A program made the translations under genes and the position numbers. 34,829 nucleotides of DNA from Bacillota bacterium (lineage in GTDB: Bacteria; Bacillota; Bacilli; Paenibacillales; Paenibacillaceae): positions 1 to 34,829 of the forward strand of contig JAEWPC010000023.1 of NCBI GenBank assembly GCA_023460795.1, in the 5' to 3' direction. This document shows positions 1-7,565 of this stretch, piece after piece. Each line of letters begins with the position of its first letter. Positions within the stretch are counted from its first letter, which is position 1. The notes under the pieces are model-generated. The model had not been told where the DNA came from. It searched no databases and worked only from the letters and a program-made list of their open reading frames with translations.

Positions 1-43
1 TACATCCATTACTACAATCACAAGCGAATCAAATCAAAATTAA

Positions 44-80
44 AAGGCATGAGCCCGGTAAAGTACCGAACTCACGCCTT
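44..80 (-). terminator. Hairpin, probable intrinsic terminator
   Basis: Arms AAGGCATGAG (44-53) and CTCACGCCTT (71-80) pair with one mismatch, and a nested GGTA/TACC stem sits in the loop. Read on the minus strand, the stem is followed by a T-rich tract (TTTTAATTTTGATTT), as in a Rho-independent terminator. It could end transcription from the glycerate kinase side, although it lies about 270 bases past that gene, or serve an unseen plus-strand gene to the left. Confidence 0.5.
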
Positions 81-161
81 AATGGTTGCTTAATTACATA
101 GTGTCTAACTTTATGGGGTCACTTCACTCGGAGTGCGGGTCTTCTCGATATTGGTGAGTTG

Positions 162-347
162 ATAGCGGAACTAAGTTCCGTTATTCATCATCAGCGGGGT
201 GATCTCGCGAACATAGCGGAACGGAGTTCCGTTATTCGGCTGGATTAGCACGGTCATGCGACTGAAAGTCGGAAATAACGGAAGCGTGTTCCGTTATGGT
301 GTCTGTGTGAGCCGATTTTGGAGCAATAGCGGAACCGTGTTCCGTTA
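162..347. repeat. Four short hairpin repeats with about 51-base phasing
   Basis: Four copies of a 22-24 base inverted repeat (consensus ATARCGGAA-N3/5-TTCCGTTA) begin at 162, 213, 274 and 325, spaced 51, 61 and 51 bases. Arms TAGCGGAAC and GTTCCGTTA pair fully in plus-strand RNA with one G-U pair; copy 3 is perfectly palindromic. The DNA between copies is not conserved, so each unit is a small dispersed hairpin set in a regular register. They lie just past the 3' end of the glycerate kinase gene. No gene is visible in 1-352. Confidence 0.8.
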
Positions 348-352
348 CATCC

Positions 353-1495
353 CTAGCGCAGGCGTCCGCCCAACATAATTAACCGCATTAATTGTTCGGT
401 TCGATCACGTGTCCACTCATATGCGTTCGCCACCGCCTCGCTTAACTCGCACGGTCCACGGACAATAGATAAGCTCGCTGCCAACCCAAGCTTATCCATC
501 TCGCTGGACGGAAGCGTGACGGCCCCGCATAGCGCGATTACCGGAACGCCCACCTCGCGCGAATGCCGGCAGACGCCGGAGATGACTTTACCAGACAACG
601 TCTGGCGATCGAGCCTGCCTTCGCCGGTAATGACGAGATCCGCGTCCGCGATCCATTCGCGAAACCGATAGATCTCGGCGAGCAGATCGAAGCCCGGCCG
701 CAGCTCCGCGCCGAGGAACGCGAACGCCCCTGCGCCCATTCCGCCTGCCGCTCCTGCCCCCGGCACCGTTGCGACATCTATACCGAGCTGCTCCTTCACG
801 ACCGCCGCATAGACGGCCAGCGCATCGTCCAGAACGAGAATATCGTCTTCCGTCGCGCCTTTCTGCGGCCCGAAAATTCGCGACGCCCCTTCGTCCCCGC
901 ACAGCACGTTGCGAACGTCGGTAACCGCCGTCACTTTCGTCTCGGCGAGCCTCGGGTCTATCCCCGACAGGTCGATTCGCTTGAGCTTGCCCAGGGCGCC
1001 GCCGCCTTCCGGCAGCTCCACGCCTTCACCGTCTAGTAGGCGCACCCCAAGCGCTCGCATCATCCCGGTGCCGCCGTCGTTCGTCGCGCTGCCTCCCAGC
1101 CCGAGCAACACGTTCCGATACCCTTCGTCCAGACAGCGCGAGATCAGTTGACCCGTACCGTAAGTCGAAGCCGCGAGCGGATTACGCTCTTCCTTGGCCA
1201 GCAACGTATGACCGGAAGCTTGCGCCATCTCCACGACGGCCGTCCTGCCGTCGGCCAGCACGCCATACGAGGCGAGCACTTCGCGCCCTAGCGGATCGCG
1301 AACCGCCGCTTCCCGCACGCTTCCGCCCAGCGCATGAACCAAGCTCTCGATCGTCCCTTCGCCGCCGTCCGCCATGGGCAGATGAACGATTTCGGCGTCT
1401 CGCACGACGCTCCTAATCCCGTCCTGCATAGCTAAGCAAGCCTTCGTTGCGGACATAGAGCCTTTGAAAGAGTCAGGCGCAAGCACGATCCGCAT
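353..1495 (-). CDS. glxK: Glycerate kinase (glycerate 2-kinase family)
   Basis: This 380-residue protein is a full-length member of the GlxK/GarK glycerate kinase family, cytoplasmic enzymes that phosphorylate glycerate with ATP and so feed it into lower glycolysis. Family hallmarks are the N-terminal LAPDSFKGSMSA motif, MADGGEGT near residue 43, the glycine-rich GLGGSATNDGGTG segment near 132-144, GAGAAGGMGAG near 245-255 and ITGEGRLDRQT near 288-298. The ATG start has a strong GGAGGGG ribosome site about 7 bases upstream. It begins 21 bases after the end of the MFS transporter gene on the same strand, so the two are probably co-transcribed; whether that transporter carries glycerate or a related acid is only inference. 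Confidence 0.93.
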   Translation of the reverse strand: MRIVLAPDSFKGSMSATKACLAMQDGIRSVVRDAEIVHLPMADGGEGTIESLVHALGGSVREAAVRDPLGREVLASYGVLADGRTAVVEMAQASGHTLLAKEERNPLAASTYGTGQLISRCLDEGYRNVLLGLGGSATNDGGTGMMRALGVRLLDGEGVELPEGGGALGKLKRIDLSGIDPRLAETKVTAVTDVRNVLCGDEGASRIFGPQKGATEDDILVLDDALAVYAAVVKEQLGIDVATVPGAGAAGGMGAGAFAFLGAELRPGFDLLAEIYRFREWIADADLVITGEGRLDRQTLSGKVISGVCRHSREVGVPVIALCGAVTLPSSEMDKLGLAASLSIVRGPCELSEAVANAYEWTRDRTEQLMRLIMLGGRLR

Positions 1496-1516
1496 GCAAG
1501 ATCCCCTCCATGTGCA

Positions 1517-2722
1517 TTACGTTCCGGCCATCATTCGCCGCACGAACCGATATTGCATCACGCCCGTAACCAACAAGGCGATCGCAATCGCGGTATACAG
1601 CGTCTCCCCGTTCGTCGCGGTGAGCAGCCATCCGCCGAGCAGCGGTCCGACCCCTTTGGCCAGCAATTGACTCGCCCCGTTGACGGAGAAGTAAAATCCG
1701 CGTTCCTCGGGCGGCGCCATGATCGAAATCGCCTTCTGATAATGCGGACCGAACAGCATCTCGCCGATCGTGAATATAAACTCCGACAAGAATAGCATCC
1801 AGACGACTTCGGAATATCCGTAACCGATCGCGACGATCGCGAGCAACGCGTACGAGACCCCAATGATGAGATGCGAAGCCATGGACTCCGTCCTGCGGGC
1901 GATCCAAATTTGCAGCAGGATAACGGCGATTCCGTTAAAGCTGAGCATCGCCGCGAACACCGTCTTATAATGCTCGAACGAAGTTTGCAGGTGCAGCGGC
2001 AACGTCGTCTCGACTTGGGCATACAGCATCCCGATCGGCAACCCGAGCACCGTCAACAGAATTAGCGGCTTATGCACGGCCCATTTGAACGCGACGTTCG
2101 GACTCGCCCGTAGCCATGATCGATCGCCGGCGACGAGCATCGGCGCCGTTTCCTTCAGCTTAATCATCACAAGCAACGCGTAGAACAGGAACATGCCAGC
2201 CGAGATGAGGAATACCGCCGAGGCGTTCCACTTGAACATGAACAGCCCGATCGCCGGACCTACGGCCGCTCCAACGTTAAAAGCCGTATGCATCAGGGCG
2301 AACACTTCCGCGCGCTTCTCCTCCGGCACCATGTCCGTAATTTGCGCGTTAGCCGCGGGCATGAACAAAGCCGACCCGATCCCATTAATAATCGAAAATA
2401 GTGCATAATGCCATACTTCTTCCGAGAATACGTACCCGGTCATGCTTAACATCTGGAGCATCAACGCGGCGAACATGAGCGGCTTGCGTCCGTAGCGGTC
2501 GCTTAACCCTCCGCCCGTCCAGCTCACGACCATGCCGAACAGCGGTTGCAGCGCGACGACCAGCATCGGCAGCATAATCGAGCCTTCCAATCGGTCGAAC
2601 AAATACAAAACTAAAAAAGGCCGAATCATAAACCCGGTAATCGTCGATAAAGCCGTCCCGAGTACCCTGATCCAAACCCCAGCGTCATAGCGTTTCATGT
2701 ATGCGGTAAGTTGGTTCGTCAT
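1517..2722 (-). CDS. MFS transporter
   Basis: A 401-residue, 12-helix major facilitator superfamily protein of the inner membrane. The loop 2-3 motif A is visible as GGGLSDRYGRKPL near residue 70, and hydrophobic helices alternate with short polar loops throughout. Substrate cannot be read from sequence; drug or metabolite export is typical of close relatives. The start chosen is the ATG at 2722 (MTNQLTAYMKRY). Another ATG 24 bases downstream (MKRYDAGVW) is possible. Neither has a Shine-Dalgarno sequence, which is unusual here, and a TATAAT lies 6 bases before the first ATG, so the message may be leaderless. It is followed at 21 bases by glycerate kinase in the same direction. Confidence 0.85.
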   Translation of the reverse strand: MTNQLTAYMKRYDAGVWIRVLGTALSTITGFMIRPFLVLYLFDRLEGSIMLPMLVVALQPLFGMVVSWTGGGLSDRYGRKPLMFAALMLQMLSMTGYVFSEEVWHYALFSIINGIGSALFMPAANAQITDMVPEEKRAEVFALMHTAFNVGAAVGPAIGLFMFKWNASAVFLISAGMFLFYALLVMIKLKETAPMLVAGDRSWLRASPNVAFKWAVHKPLILLTVLGLPIGMLYAQVETTLPLHLQTSFEHYKTVFAAMLSFNGIAVILLQIWIARRTESMASHLIIGVSYALLAIVAIGYGYSEVVWMLFLSEFIFTIGEMLFGPHYQKAISIMAPPEERGFYFSVNGASQLLAKGVGPLLGGWLLTATNGETLYTAIAIALLVTGVMQYRFVRRMMAGT

Positions 2723-2728
2723 ACGAGC

Positions 2729-2734
2729 ATTATA
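2729..2734 (-). promoter_or_regulatory. -10 element abutting the MFS start (possible leaderless promoter)
   Basis: On the minus strand a perfect TATAAT is followed by only six bases and then the candidate ATG at 2722. A transcript starting about 7 bases after the -10 would begin at or next to the start codon. No good -35 at 17 bases is visible; TTTTCG at 16 bases is weak. Confidence 0.4.
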
Positions 2735-2765
2735 GCATAGCGATATTTGTCGAAAATTAAGCAAA

Positions 2766-2793
2766 ATCCCCGTGCGCTTAAGCGAACGGGGAT
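2766..2793 (-). terminator. Intrinsic terminator after the small membrane protein gene
   Basis: Arms ATCCCCGT (2766-2773) and ACGGGGAT (2786-2793) enclose an inner palindrome CGCTTAAGCG. On the minus strand the stem is followed by TTTTGCTTAATTTT. It lies 13 bases after the stop of the gene at 2807 and ahead of the MFS gene, separating the two transcripts. Confidence 0.75.
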
Positions 2794-2806
2794 CTTGCCG
2801 GCCTTG

Positions 2807-3241
2807 TTATTTGAACCAAGGATTCGTCATCAACCAAATCTCGACGATGAATAGAACGAAAATAATCGCGCTGATCGTCTGAACCTTCGCAATCGAAGCG
2901 CTCGCGTTCTGCGCGCTTGCCGCTGCCGATACGATTCTCTTAAGCGGTCCTTGAACGATACCCGACAACGCTCCGAGAGCCAAGAATAGCACGACGGCCA
3001 AGATCATCCAGGAGACGGCATAATCGCCTGCGTCGTCGTTCGAAACCAAGTATCCGCCGGTTAGAATTTGAATCACGAGCGCATATTGACCGATGCGGCC
3101 GGCCGCTACGAGTCCGCTTGCAAGCCCTTCTTGAGCGGAACCCGACAATTGCTTGAACTTCCCGACGACGAACGGCAACACCGCATAAATGCCCATGCCC
3201 ACTGCACCTACGACATGCAAGAACAGCATTGTTTCGTACAT
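2807..3241 (-). CDS. Small integral membrane protein, about four helices
   Basis: A 144-residue protein with four hydrophobic segments near residues 4-24, 45-65, 75-98 and 118-138. The first helix begins MLFLHVVGAVGMGIYAVLPF and holds a conserved-looking histidine; the protein ends ...IWLMTNPWFK. This resembles small membrane proteins of the DUF2269/CopD-like type, but I do not assign a function. The start is the ATG at 3241, with GGAGGG 7 bases upstream; a longer upstream frame exists but is charged and has no ribosome site. A TATACT at 3281-3286 could be its -10. It is a single-gene unit, with terminators on both sides. Confidence 0.75.
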   Translation of the reverse strand: MYETMLFLHVVGAVGMGIYAVLPFVVGKFKQLSGSAQEGLASGLVAAGRIGQYALVIQILTGGYLVSNDDAGDYAVSWMILAVVLFLALGALSGIVQGPLKRIVSAAASAQNASASIAKVQTISAIIFVLFIVEIWLMTNPWFK

Positions 3242-3347
3242 TACGAATCCCTCCATTTGGTAACAGACAAAGACAAGCTTAGTATACACGATTCCGATGC
3301 GAAGCAAAACAACGTGTTCCCAATCGTGACAAAACGTACATAAAGAA

Positions 3348-3371
3348 AGAGAGCCCATAAACAGGCTCTCT
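3348..3371 (-). terminator. mdh intrinsic terminator
   Basis: Arms AGAGAGCC and GGCTCTCT form an 8-base perfect stem with an 8-base loop. On the minus strand it is followed by TTCTTTATG. It lies about 20 bases beyond the mdh stop codon. Confidence 0.8.
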
Positions 3372-3389
3372 CCCGTATTTATCGTATGT

Positions 3390-4334
3390 TTACACGTTCT
3401 CGACGATCTTGATGACGTTGCGCACCGATTGAGCGGACTTCTCGAGCGCGGCTTTCTCCTCGTCCGTCAGTTCGATCTCGATGATCTTCTCGATCCCGTC
3501 GCCGCCAAGTACCGCCAATACGCCGATGAAAATATTGTCGTAGCCGTATTCCCCTTGAAGCAGCGCGATTACCGGAAGGATCCGTTTCTTGTCCTTCAAG
3601 ATCGCTTCGGTCATCTGAACGAGCGACGCCGCTGGCGCGTAGTACGCGCTGCCGTTGCCGAGCAGGCTGACGATTTCGCCTCCGCCGACGCGCGTACGAG
3701 CTACGATCGCGTCGATCTGCTCCTTCGGAAGCAGCTTCTCGACCGGGATTCCTCCGATCGTCGTATATCGTACGAGCGGAACCATATCATCCCCATGGCC
3801 GCCGAGCACGACGCCGCGCACATCTTCCACGGACACGCCCAGCGCTTGCGCCAAAAATGTATTATAACGAGCCGTATCCAAGACTCCGGACTGGCCGATC
3901 ACGCGATTTCTCGGGAAACCGAGCGCTTTGTTCGCCACGTAAGTCATCGCGTCGACCGGGTTAGAGAGAATGATGACATAAGCGTTCGGGCTCGTCGCCT
4001 TCACGTTCTCGCACACCGACTTTACGATTCCCGCGTTCGTGTTCACGAGATCGTCTCGGCTCATGCCGGGCTTGCGCGCAATGCCCGCCGTAATGATCAC
4101 GACATCCGAATTCGCCGAATCCGCGTAATCCGCCGTCCCGACGATATTCGCATTGATGCCCTGCACAGGCGTAGACTCAAGCATATCCAGCGCCTTGCCC
4201 TTCGTAGGATTCTCAAGCTGCGGTATATCCAATAACACAACGTCCCCCAACTCTTTCTGAGCCAGCATCAGCGCCGTCGTCGCCCCCGTGAAGCCCGCCC
4301 CGACAACCGTAATCTTCGCACGTTTAATCGCCAT
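3390..4334 (-). CDS. mdh: Malate dehydrogenase
   Basis: A 314-residue NAD-dependent malate dehydrogenase of the lactate-dehydrogenase-like type found in Bacillus, oxidising malate to oxaloacetate in the TCA cycle. Visible motifs are the Rossmann loop VVGAGFTGATTA at residues 10-21, the mobile-loop arginines in GIARKPGMSRDDL near 84-96, NPVDAMTY near 125, and the catalytic histidine in GGHGDDMVP near 178-186. Length is typical. The ATG is preceded by GGAGG with 8-base spacing. It is last in the citZ-icd-mdh order known from Bacillus, but 391 bases separate it from icd, so a separate promoter is likely. In B. subtilis phoP-phoR follow mdh; here they do not. Confidence 0.97.
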   Translation of the reverse strand: MAIKRAKITVVGAGFTGATTALMLAQKELGDVVLLDIPQLENPTKGKALDMLESTPVQGINANIVGTADYADSANSDVVIITAGIARKPGMSRDDLVNTNAGIVKSVCENVKATSPNAYVIILSNPVDAMTYVANKALGFPRNRVIGQSGVLDTARYNTFLAQALGVSVEDVRGVVLGGHGDDMVPLVRYTTIGGIPVEKLLPKEQIDAIVARTRVGGGEIVSLLGNGSAYYAPAASLVQMTEAILKDKKRILPVIALLQGEYGYDNIFIGVLAVLGGDGIEKIIEIELTDEEKAALEKSAQSVRNVIKIVENV

Positions 4335-4386
4335 TTCAGTAACCTCCTTGGCTAATCCGCCTCAAAGCGGTAGTATCCCCAAACAA

Positions 4387-4428
4387 ATCGCCGCCTATTT
4401 GACTGCATGTGCAGGAATAGACGGCGAT
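4387..4428 (-). promoter_or_regulatory. Long hairpin in the mdh leader region
   Basis: Arms ATCGCCG-C-CTATT (4387-4399) and AATAG-A-CGGCGAT (4416-4428) pair over 13 positions with one internal mismatch, with a smaller CTGC/GCAG pairing in the loop. It lies 53 bases upstream of the mdh start. On the minus strand it is followed by TTGTTTGG, so it could be a weak terminator or attenuator. A TTGACT (4459-4464) 16 bases from CATATG (4437-4442) could be a weak mdh promoter that would place the hairpin in the leader RNA. Confidence 0.45.
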
Positions 4429-4518
4429 GTTGAATCCATATGAAATTAGATCTTTCTGAGTCAAGAAAGTGACGAAGACGCGCCGCGCAGCAAGGCGGTA
4501 TTTCAACGCACTTAAGCT

Positions 4519-4559
4519 TTTTCGCTTTGGGCCGAATACAATCGGCCCATGAGCGAAAA
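4519..4559. other. Two-part palindrome in the icd-mdh gap
   Basis: Inner arms GGGCCGA (4529-4535) and TCGGCCC (4542-4548) are flanked by outer arms TTTTCGCT (4519-4526) and AGCGAAAA (4552-4559). The whole can fold into one extended stem on either strand. There is no T-tract beyond the outer arms, so it is not a classic one-way terminator. Confidence 0.5.
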
Positions 4560-4630
4560 CGCGCCCCCCAGCACGAGCCAACCACCATTACACCGCACCA
4601 GCGATCCTACGAGGGTTTACGGGCGGGAGT

Positions 4631-4727
4631 CCAGAGGGCTGGCAAGCCCTCTGGGGTCCCCCTTCCGGGGAAGGGGGATTTAGGGGGTTGGGTGCGCAAA
4701 GGGGGTTCGTAAGGGGGAATCCCCCTT
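4631..4727. repeat. GC-rich stack of three hairpins reaching the icd stop codon
   Basis: Three perfect stems follow each other: CCAGAGGGCT/AGCCCTCTGG (4631-4654), CCCCCTTCC/GGAAGGGGG (4658-4677) and AAGGGGG/CCCCCTT (4711-4727). Between the last two, runs of five G recur at 4683-4687 and 4701-4705. The innermost stem includes two bases of the icd TAA stop. The G-run/C-run composition is unlike the rest of the window and looks like an inserted repeat element rather than ordinary spacer. The rest of 4335-4725 shows only the hairpins listed separately. Confidence 0.7.
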
Positions 4728-6018
4728 ACATCAGCTCAATAACGTTGTCCGCGAACGCCGAGCACTTCACTTCTTTAGCGCCTTCCATCAATCGAGCGAA
4801 GTCGTAAGTAACGACTTTCTCATTGATCGACTTCTCAAGGCCTTTATAGATCAGGTCGGCAGCTTCCAGCCAGCCAAGGTGCTCAAGCATCATAACGCCG
4901 GACAGGATAACGGAACCAGGGTTCACGACGTCTTTGTCAGCGTATTTAGGAGCCGTGCCGTGCGTAGCTTCGAAGATCGCGTGGCCCGTTGCATAGTTGA
5001 TGTTAGCGCCCGGTGCGATACCGATGCCGCCGACTTGCGCGGCAAGCGCGTCGGACAGGTAGTCGCCGTTCAGGTTCAACGTCGCGATAACGTCGAAGTC
5101 CGTTGGACGAGTCAGGACTTGTTGCAGCGCGATGTCCGCGATGGCGTCCTTGATCAGGATTTTGCCGGAAGCAAGAGCTTCTTTCTGAGCCGCGTTAGCC
5201 GCTTCTTCGCCCTTCTCCGCTTTGATGGCGTCGTATTGACCCCAAGTGAACGTTTGGCCCGCAAACTCTTGCTCCGCGACTTCGTAGCCCCAGTTCTTGA
5301 ACGCGCCTTCCGTGAACTTCATGATGTTGCCTTTGTGAACGAGCGTAACCGATTTGCGGTTGTGCTTGATCGCGTATTCGATCGCCGCGCGAACGAGGCG
5401 CTTGGAGCCTTCGGAGGATACGGGCTTAATGCCGATACCGGAAGTCTCAGGGAAGCGGATCTTCTTAACGCCCATCTCGTTCTGCAGGAACGCAAGCACT
5501 TTCTTAACGGCTTCCGAGCCGGATTCGTACTCGATACCCGCGTAGATGTCTTCCGTATTTTCGCGGAAAATAACCATGTCGACAAGCTCCGGACGTTTAA
5601 CCGGGGAAGGAACGCCGTCGAAGTAACGGACAGGACGCAAGCAAGTGTAGAGGTCAAGCTCTTGGCGAAGCGCTACGTTCAAGGAGCGGATGCCGCCGCC
5701 GATCGGAGTCGTCAGTGGGCCTTTGATCGCGATGATCAGCTCGCGAATCGCTTCGAGCGTATCGTTAGGGAGCCACTCGCCGTAAGTATTGTATGCTTTC
5801 TCGCCGGCGAACACTTCGTACCAAGCGATTTTTTTCTCGCCTTTGTAAGCTTTCTCTACCGCTGCGTCAAGAACGCGCTTGGAAGCTTTCCAGATGTCGC
5901 GGCCCGTGCCGTCGCCTTCGATGAACGGGATGATCGGATCGTTAGGTACGTTAAGAACGCCGTTCGTAACCGTAATCGGCGTACCGGATGCTGGTGGTGC
6001 GAATTTTTCGAGTTTCAT
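4726..6018 (-). CDS. icd: Isocitrate dehydrogenase (NADP type)
   Basis: A 430-residue homodimeric isocitrate dehydrogenase converting isocitrate to 2-oxoglutarate in the TCA cycle. The sequence shows FIEGDGTGRDIW near residue 32, the substrate-serine segment GGGIRSLNVALRQELDLY near 108-125 (the serine that E. coli IDH kinase phosphorylates lies here), FRENTEDIYAGIE near 152-164, and the cofactor region GTAPKYADKDVVNPGS near 350-365. The start chosen is the ATG at 6018 (MKLEKFAPP), with GGAGG 8 bases upstream; the longer frame has no ribosome site. It follows citZ by 137 bases on the same strand. Its stop codon lies in the hairpin stack downstream. Confidence 0.97.
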   Translation of the reverse strand: MKLEKFAPPASGTPITVTNGVLNVPNDPIIPFIEGDGTGRDIWKASKRVLDAAVEKAYKGEKKIAWYEVFAGEKAYNTYGEWLPNDTLEAIRELIIAIKGPLTTPIGGGIRSLNVALRQELDLYTCLRPVRYFDGVPSPVKRPELVDMVIFRENTEDIYAGIEYESGSEAVKKVLAFLQNEMGVKKIRFPETSGIGIKPVSSEGSKRLVRAAIEYAIKHNRKSVTLVHKGNIMKFTEGAFKNWGYEVAEQEFAGQTFTWGQYDAIKAEKGEEAANAAQKEALASGKILIKDAIADIALQQVLTRPTDFDVIATLNLNGDYLSDALAAQVGGIGIAPGANINYATGHAIFEATHGTAPKYADKDVVNPGSVILSGVMMLEHLGWLEAADLIYKGLEKSINEKVVTYDFARLMEGAKEVKCSAFADNVIELM

Positions 6019-6094
6019 GCTTAGTCCTCCTAATGGGTTTCTCAATCGTTAAGTACTCGGCCGCAGGATGCGACCCTAATATAGTCGCAAGAAA

Positions 6095-6145
6095 CCGGCG
6101 CGCCGCCCTCGTTACGCTGAAGGAGAGGCAGCCCGCCGGCGCAAG
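6095..6145 (-). other. Imperfect hairpin between citZ and icd
   Basis: In the 137-base citZ-icd spacer, CCGGCG and CGCCGG segments face each other (about 6096-6101 and 6134-6139 on the plus strand) with a partial GCC/GGC inner pairing. On the minus strand the second arm is followed by TTTCTTG. It could attenuate read-through from citZ to icd, but the stem is imperfect and the T-tract short. Confidence 0.3.
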
Positions 6146-6155
6146 CTATCGATGG

Positions 6156-7271
6156 TTAGCCGCGTTGGCCGATCGGAACGTAGCGCTGGCCGACCGGACC
6201 GACGTATTCCGCGCGAGGGCGGATGAGGCGGTTGTCTTCGTATTGCTCCAAGATGTGCGCCGTCCAACCGGACACGCGGCTGATCGCGAAGATCGGCGTG
6301 AACAGGTCGCGAGGAATGCCCAGCATCGTGTAGCAGGAAGCCGAATAGAAATCGACGTTCGGCTTCAGGCCTTTCTGACCCGTTACGAGCTCTTCGATCT
6401 TCACCGACATCTCGTACAGCGTCATATCGCCTTTCAACTCGCCGAGCTGACGGGACATCTGCATCAAATGCTTCGCGCGAGGGTCGCCGTTCTTGTAGAC
6501 GCGGTGACCGAAGCCCATCACTTTCTCTTTGTTGTTCAGCTTGTTCTGGATATACGGCTCGACGTTAGCCAAAGAGCCGATGTCGTCCAGCATCACCATA
6601 ACCGCTTCGTTAGCGCCGCCGTGCAGAGGGCCTTTGAGCGCGCCGATCGCGGACGTAACGCCGGAATAAATATCGGACAGCGTAGCTACGGTTACGCGGG
6701 ACGCGAACGTCGATGCGTTCAGCTCATGGTCCGCGTGAAGAACGAGCGCTTTATCCATCGCTTCGACCGCGACTGGCGCAGGCTCTTCGCCGGTCAGCAT
6801 ATAGAGGAAGTTGTGGGCGATGCCTACGCCCTTCTTCGGAGCGACCGGTTCCTTGCCTTCGCGGATGCGCGCGAACGCCGCTACGACGGTCGGGAGCTTC
6901 GCTTGAAGTTTAATCGCTTTCAGCAGGTTCGCTTCGCGGCTCATGTCGTTCGCCGCTTCGTCATATAGGGCCAGACTGGACACCGCGGTTCTGAGCGCCG
7001 CCATCGAATTGCTTCCTTTCGGATACAATTTCAATCCGGCGATGACTTCGGAAGGCAGCTCTGCGTGCTCGCTTAGTTGCGCCTTGAGCCCGTCCAGTTG
7101 CTGCTCGGTCGGCAGCTTGCCGTACCACAGCAAGTATGCCACTTCTTCGAAGGAAGCTTGTTCCGCAAGTTCATCGATGTTAATGCCGCGATAGGTCAGA
7201 ACGCCGTCGATGATCGAGCTGATCGACGATGCCGCCGCGACAATCCCTTCCAAGCCTTTCGTTGCCGTCAT
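6156..7271 (-). CDS. citZ: Citrate synthase
   Basis: A 371-residue citrate synthase of the short Gram-positive type, condensing acetyl-CoA and oxaloacetate at TCA cycle entry. Active-site regions are clear: LHGGANEAVM near residue 186, GFGHRVYKNGDPRA near 221-234 (catalytic histidine) and the aspartate of NVDFYSA near 275. The start is the ATG at 7271, 6 bases past GGAGAG; an ATG two codons earlier sits directly against that ribosome site and is less likely. First gene of citZ-icd-mdh, diverging from ppx across 294 bases. A palindrome around ATCGAT (7428-7442) resembles a catabolite-response site but is one base too long; no convincing citZ promoter was found. Confidence 0.96.
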   Translation of the reverse strand: MTATKGLEGIVAAASSISSIIDGVLTYRGINIDELAEQASFEEVAYLLWYGKLPTEQQLDGLKAQLSEHAELPSEVIAGLKLYPKGSNSMAALRTAVSSLALYDEAANDMSREANLLKAIKLQAKLPTVVAAFARIREGKEPVAPKKGVGIAHNFLYMLTGEEPAPVAVEAMDKALVLHADHELNASTFASRVTVATLSDIYSGVTSAIGALKGPLHGGANEAVMVMLDDIGSLANVEPYIQNKLNNKEKVMGFGHRVYKNGDPRAKHLMQMSRQLGELKGDMTLYEMSVKIEELVTGQKGLKPNVDFYSASCYTMLGIPRDLFTPIFAISRVSGWTAHILEQYEDNRLIRPRAEYVGPVGQRYVPIGQRG

Positions 7272-7500
7272 GTTCATCTCTCCTTTATCCAAAAAATGCA
7301 AGTCAACCGGATAGGCTTCGCCGCCTTCCGATTGGCCCCATGATCGCTTGTGCGGGAGCGAGAACGATTCACCGCTCAATAATGCACGTAAATAGCGAAT
7401 TCCTTCACATTTTTTGACCTTTTTTAATGATAATCGATTTCAACGGCGAATGGAACCGATCGTCGCATAGAATTGTTTTATCGCCACCATAAAGGTTCTT

Positions 7501-7528
7501 TTGCCAAGCTCGTCCCGAGTGATACAAT
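7501..7528 (+). promoter_or_regulatory. ppx promoter (SigA-like)
   Basis: TTGCCA at 7501-7506 and TACAAT at 7523-7528 are separated by 16 bases, giving a transcript start near 7535, about 30 bases before the ppx ATG and ahead of its GGAGAG ribosome site. Confidence 0.6.
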
Positions 7529-7565
7529 AGTGCGAAAACGCACGTCCCGTTCGAAGGAGAGCTTT

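Noticed and set aside
4336..4588. Two minus-strand frames of about 80 codons in the icd-mdh spacer
   Set aside because: Rich in Cys/Trp/Arg with no ribosome site, they overlap in different frames and run through hairpins; they look like non-coding spacer.
3429..6024. Long plus-strand frames opposite mdh and icd
   Set aside because: These are antisense shadows of conserved TCA genes, with no ribosome sites and biased composition.
7428..7442. Catabolite-response (cre) site upstream of citZ
   Set aside because: The palindrome TGATAATCGATTTCA has a CG centre but is one base longer than the cre consensus in one arm. A CcpA site here would be plausible but is not supported.
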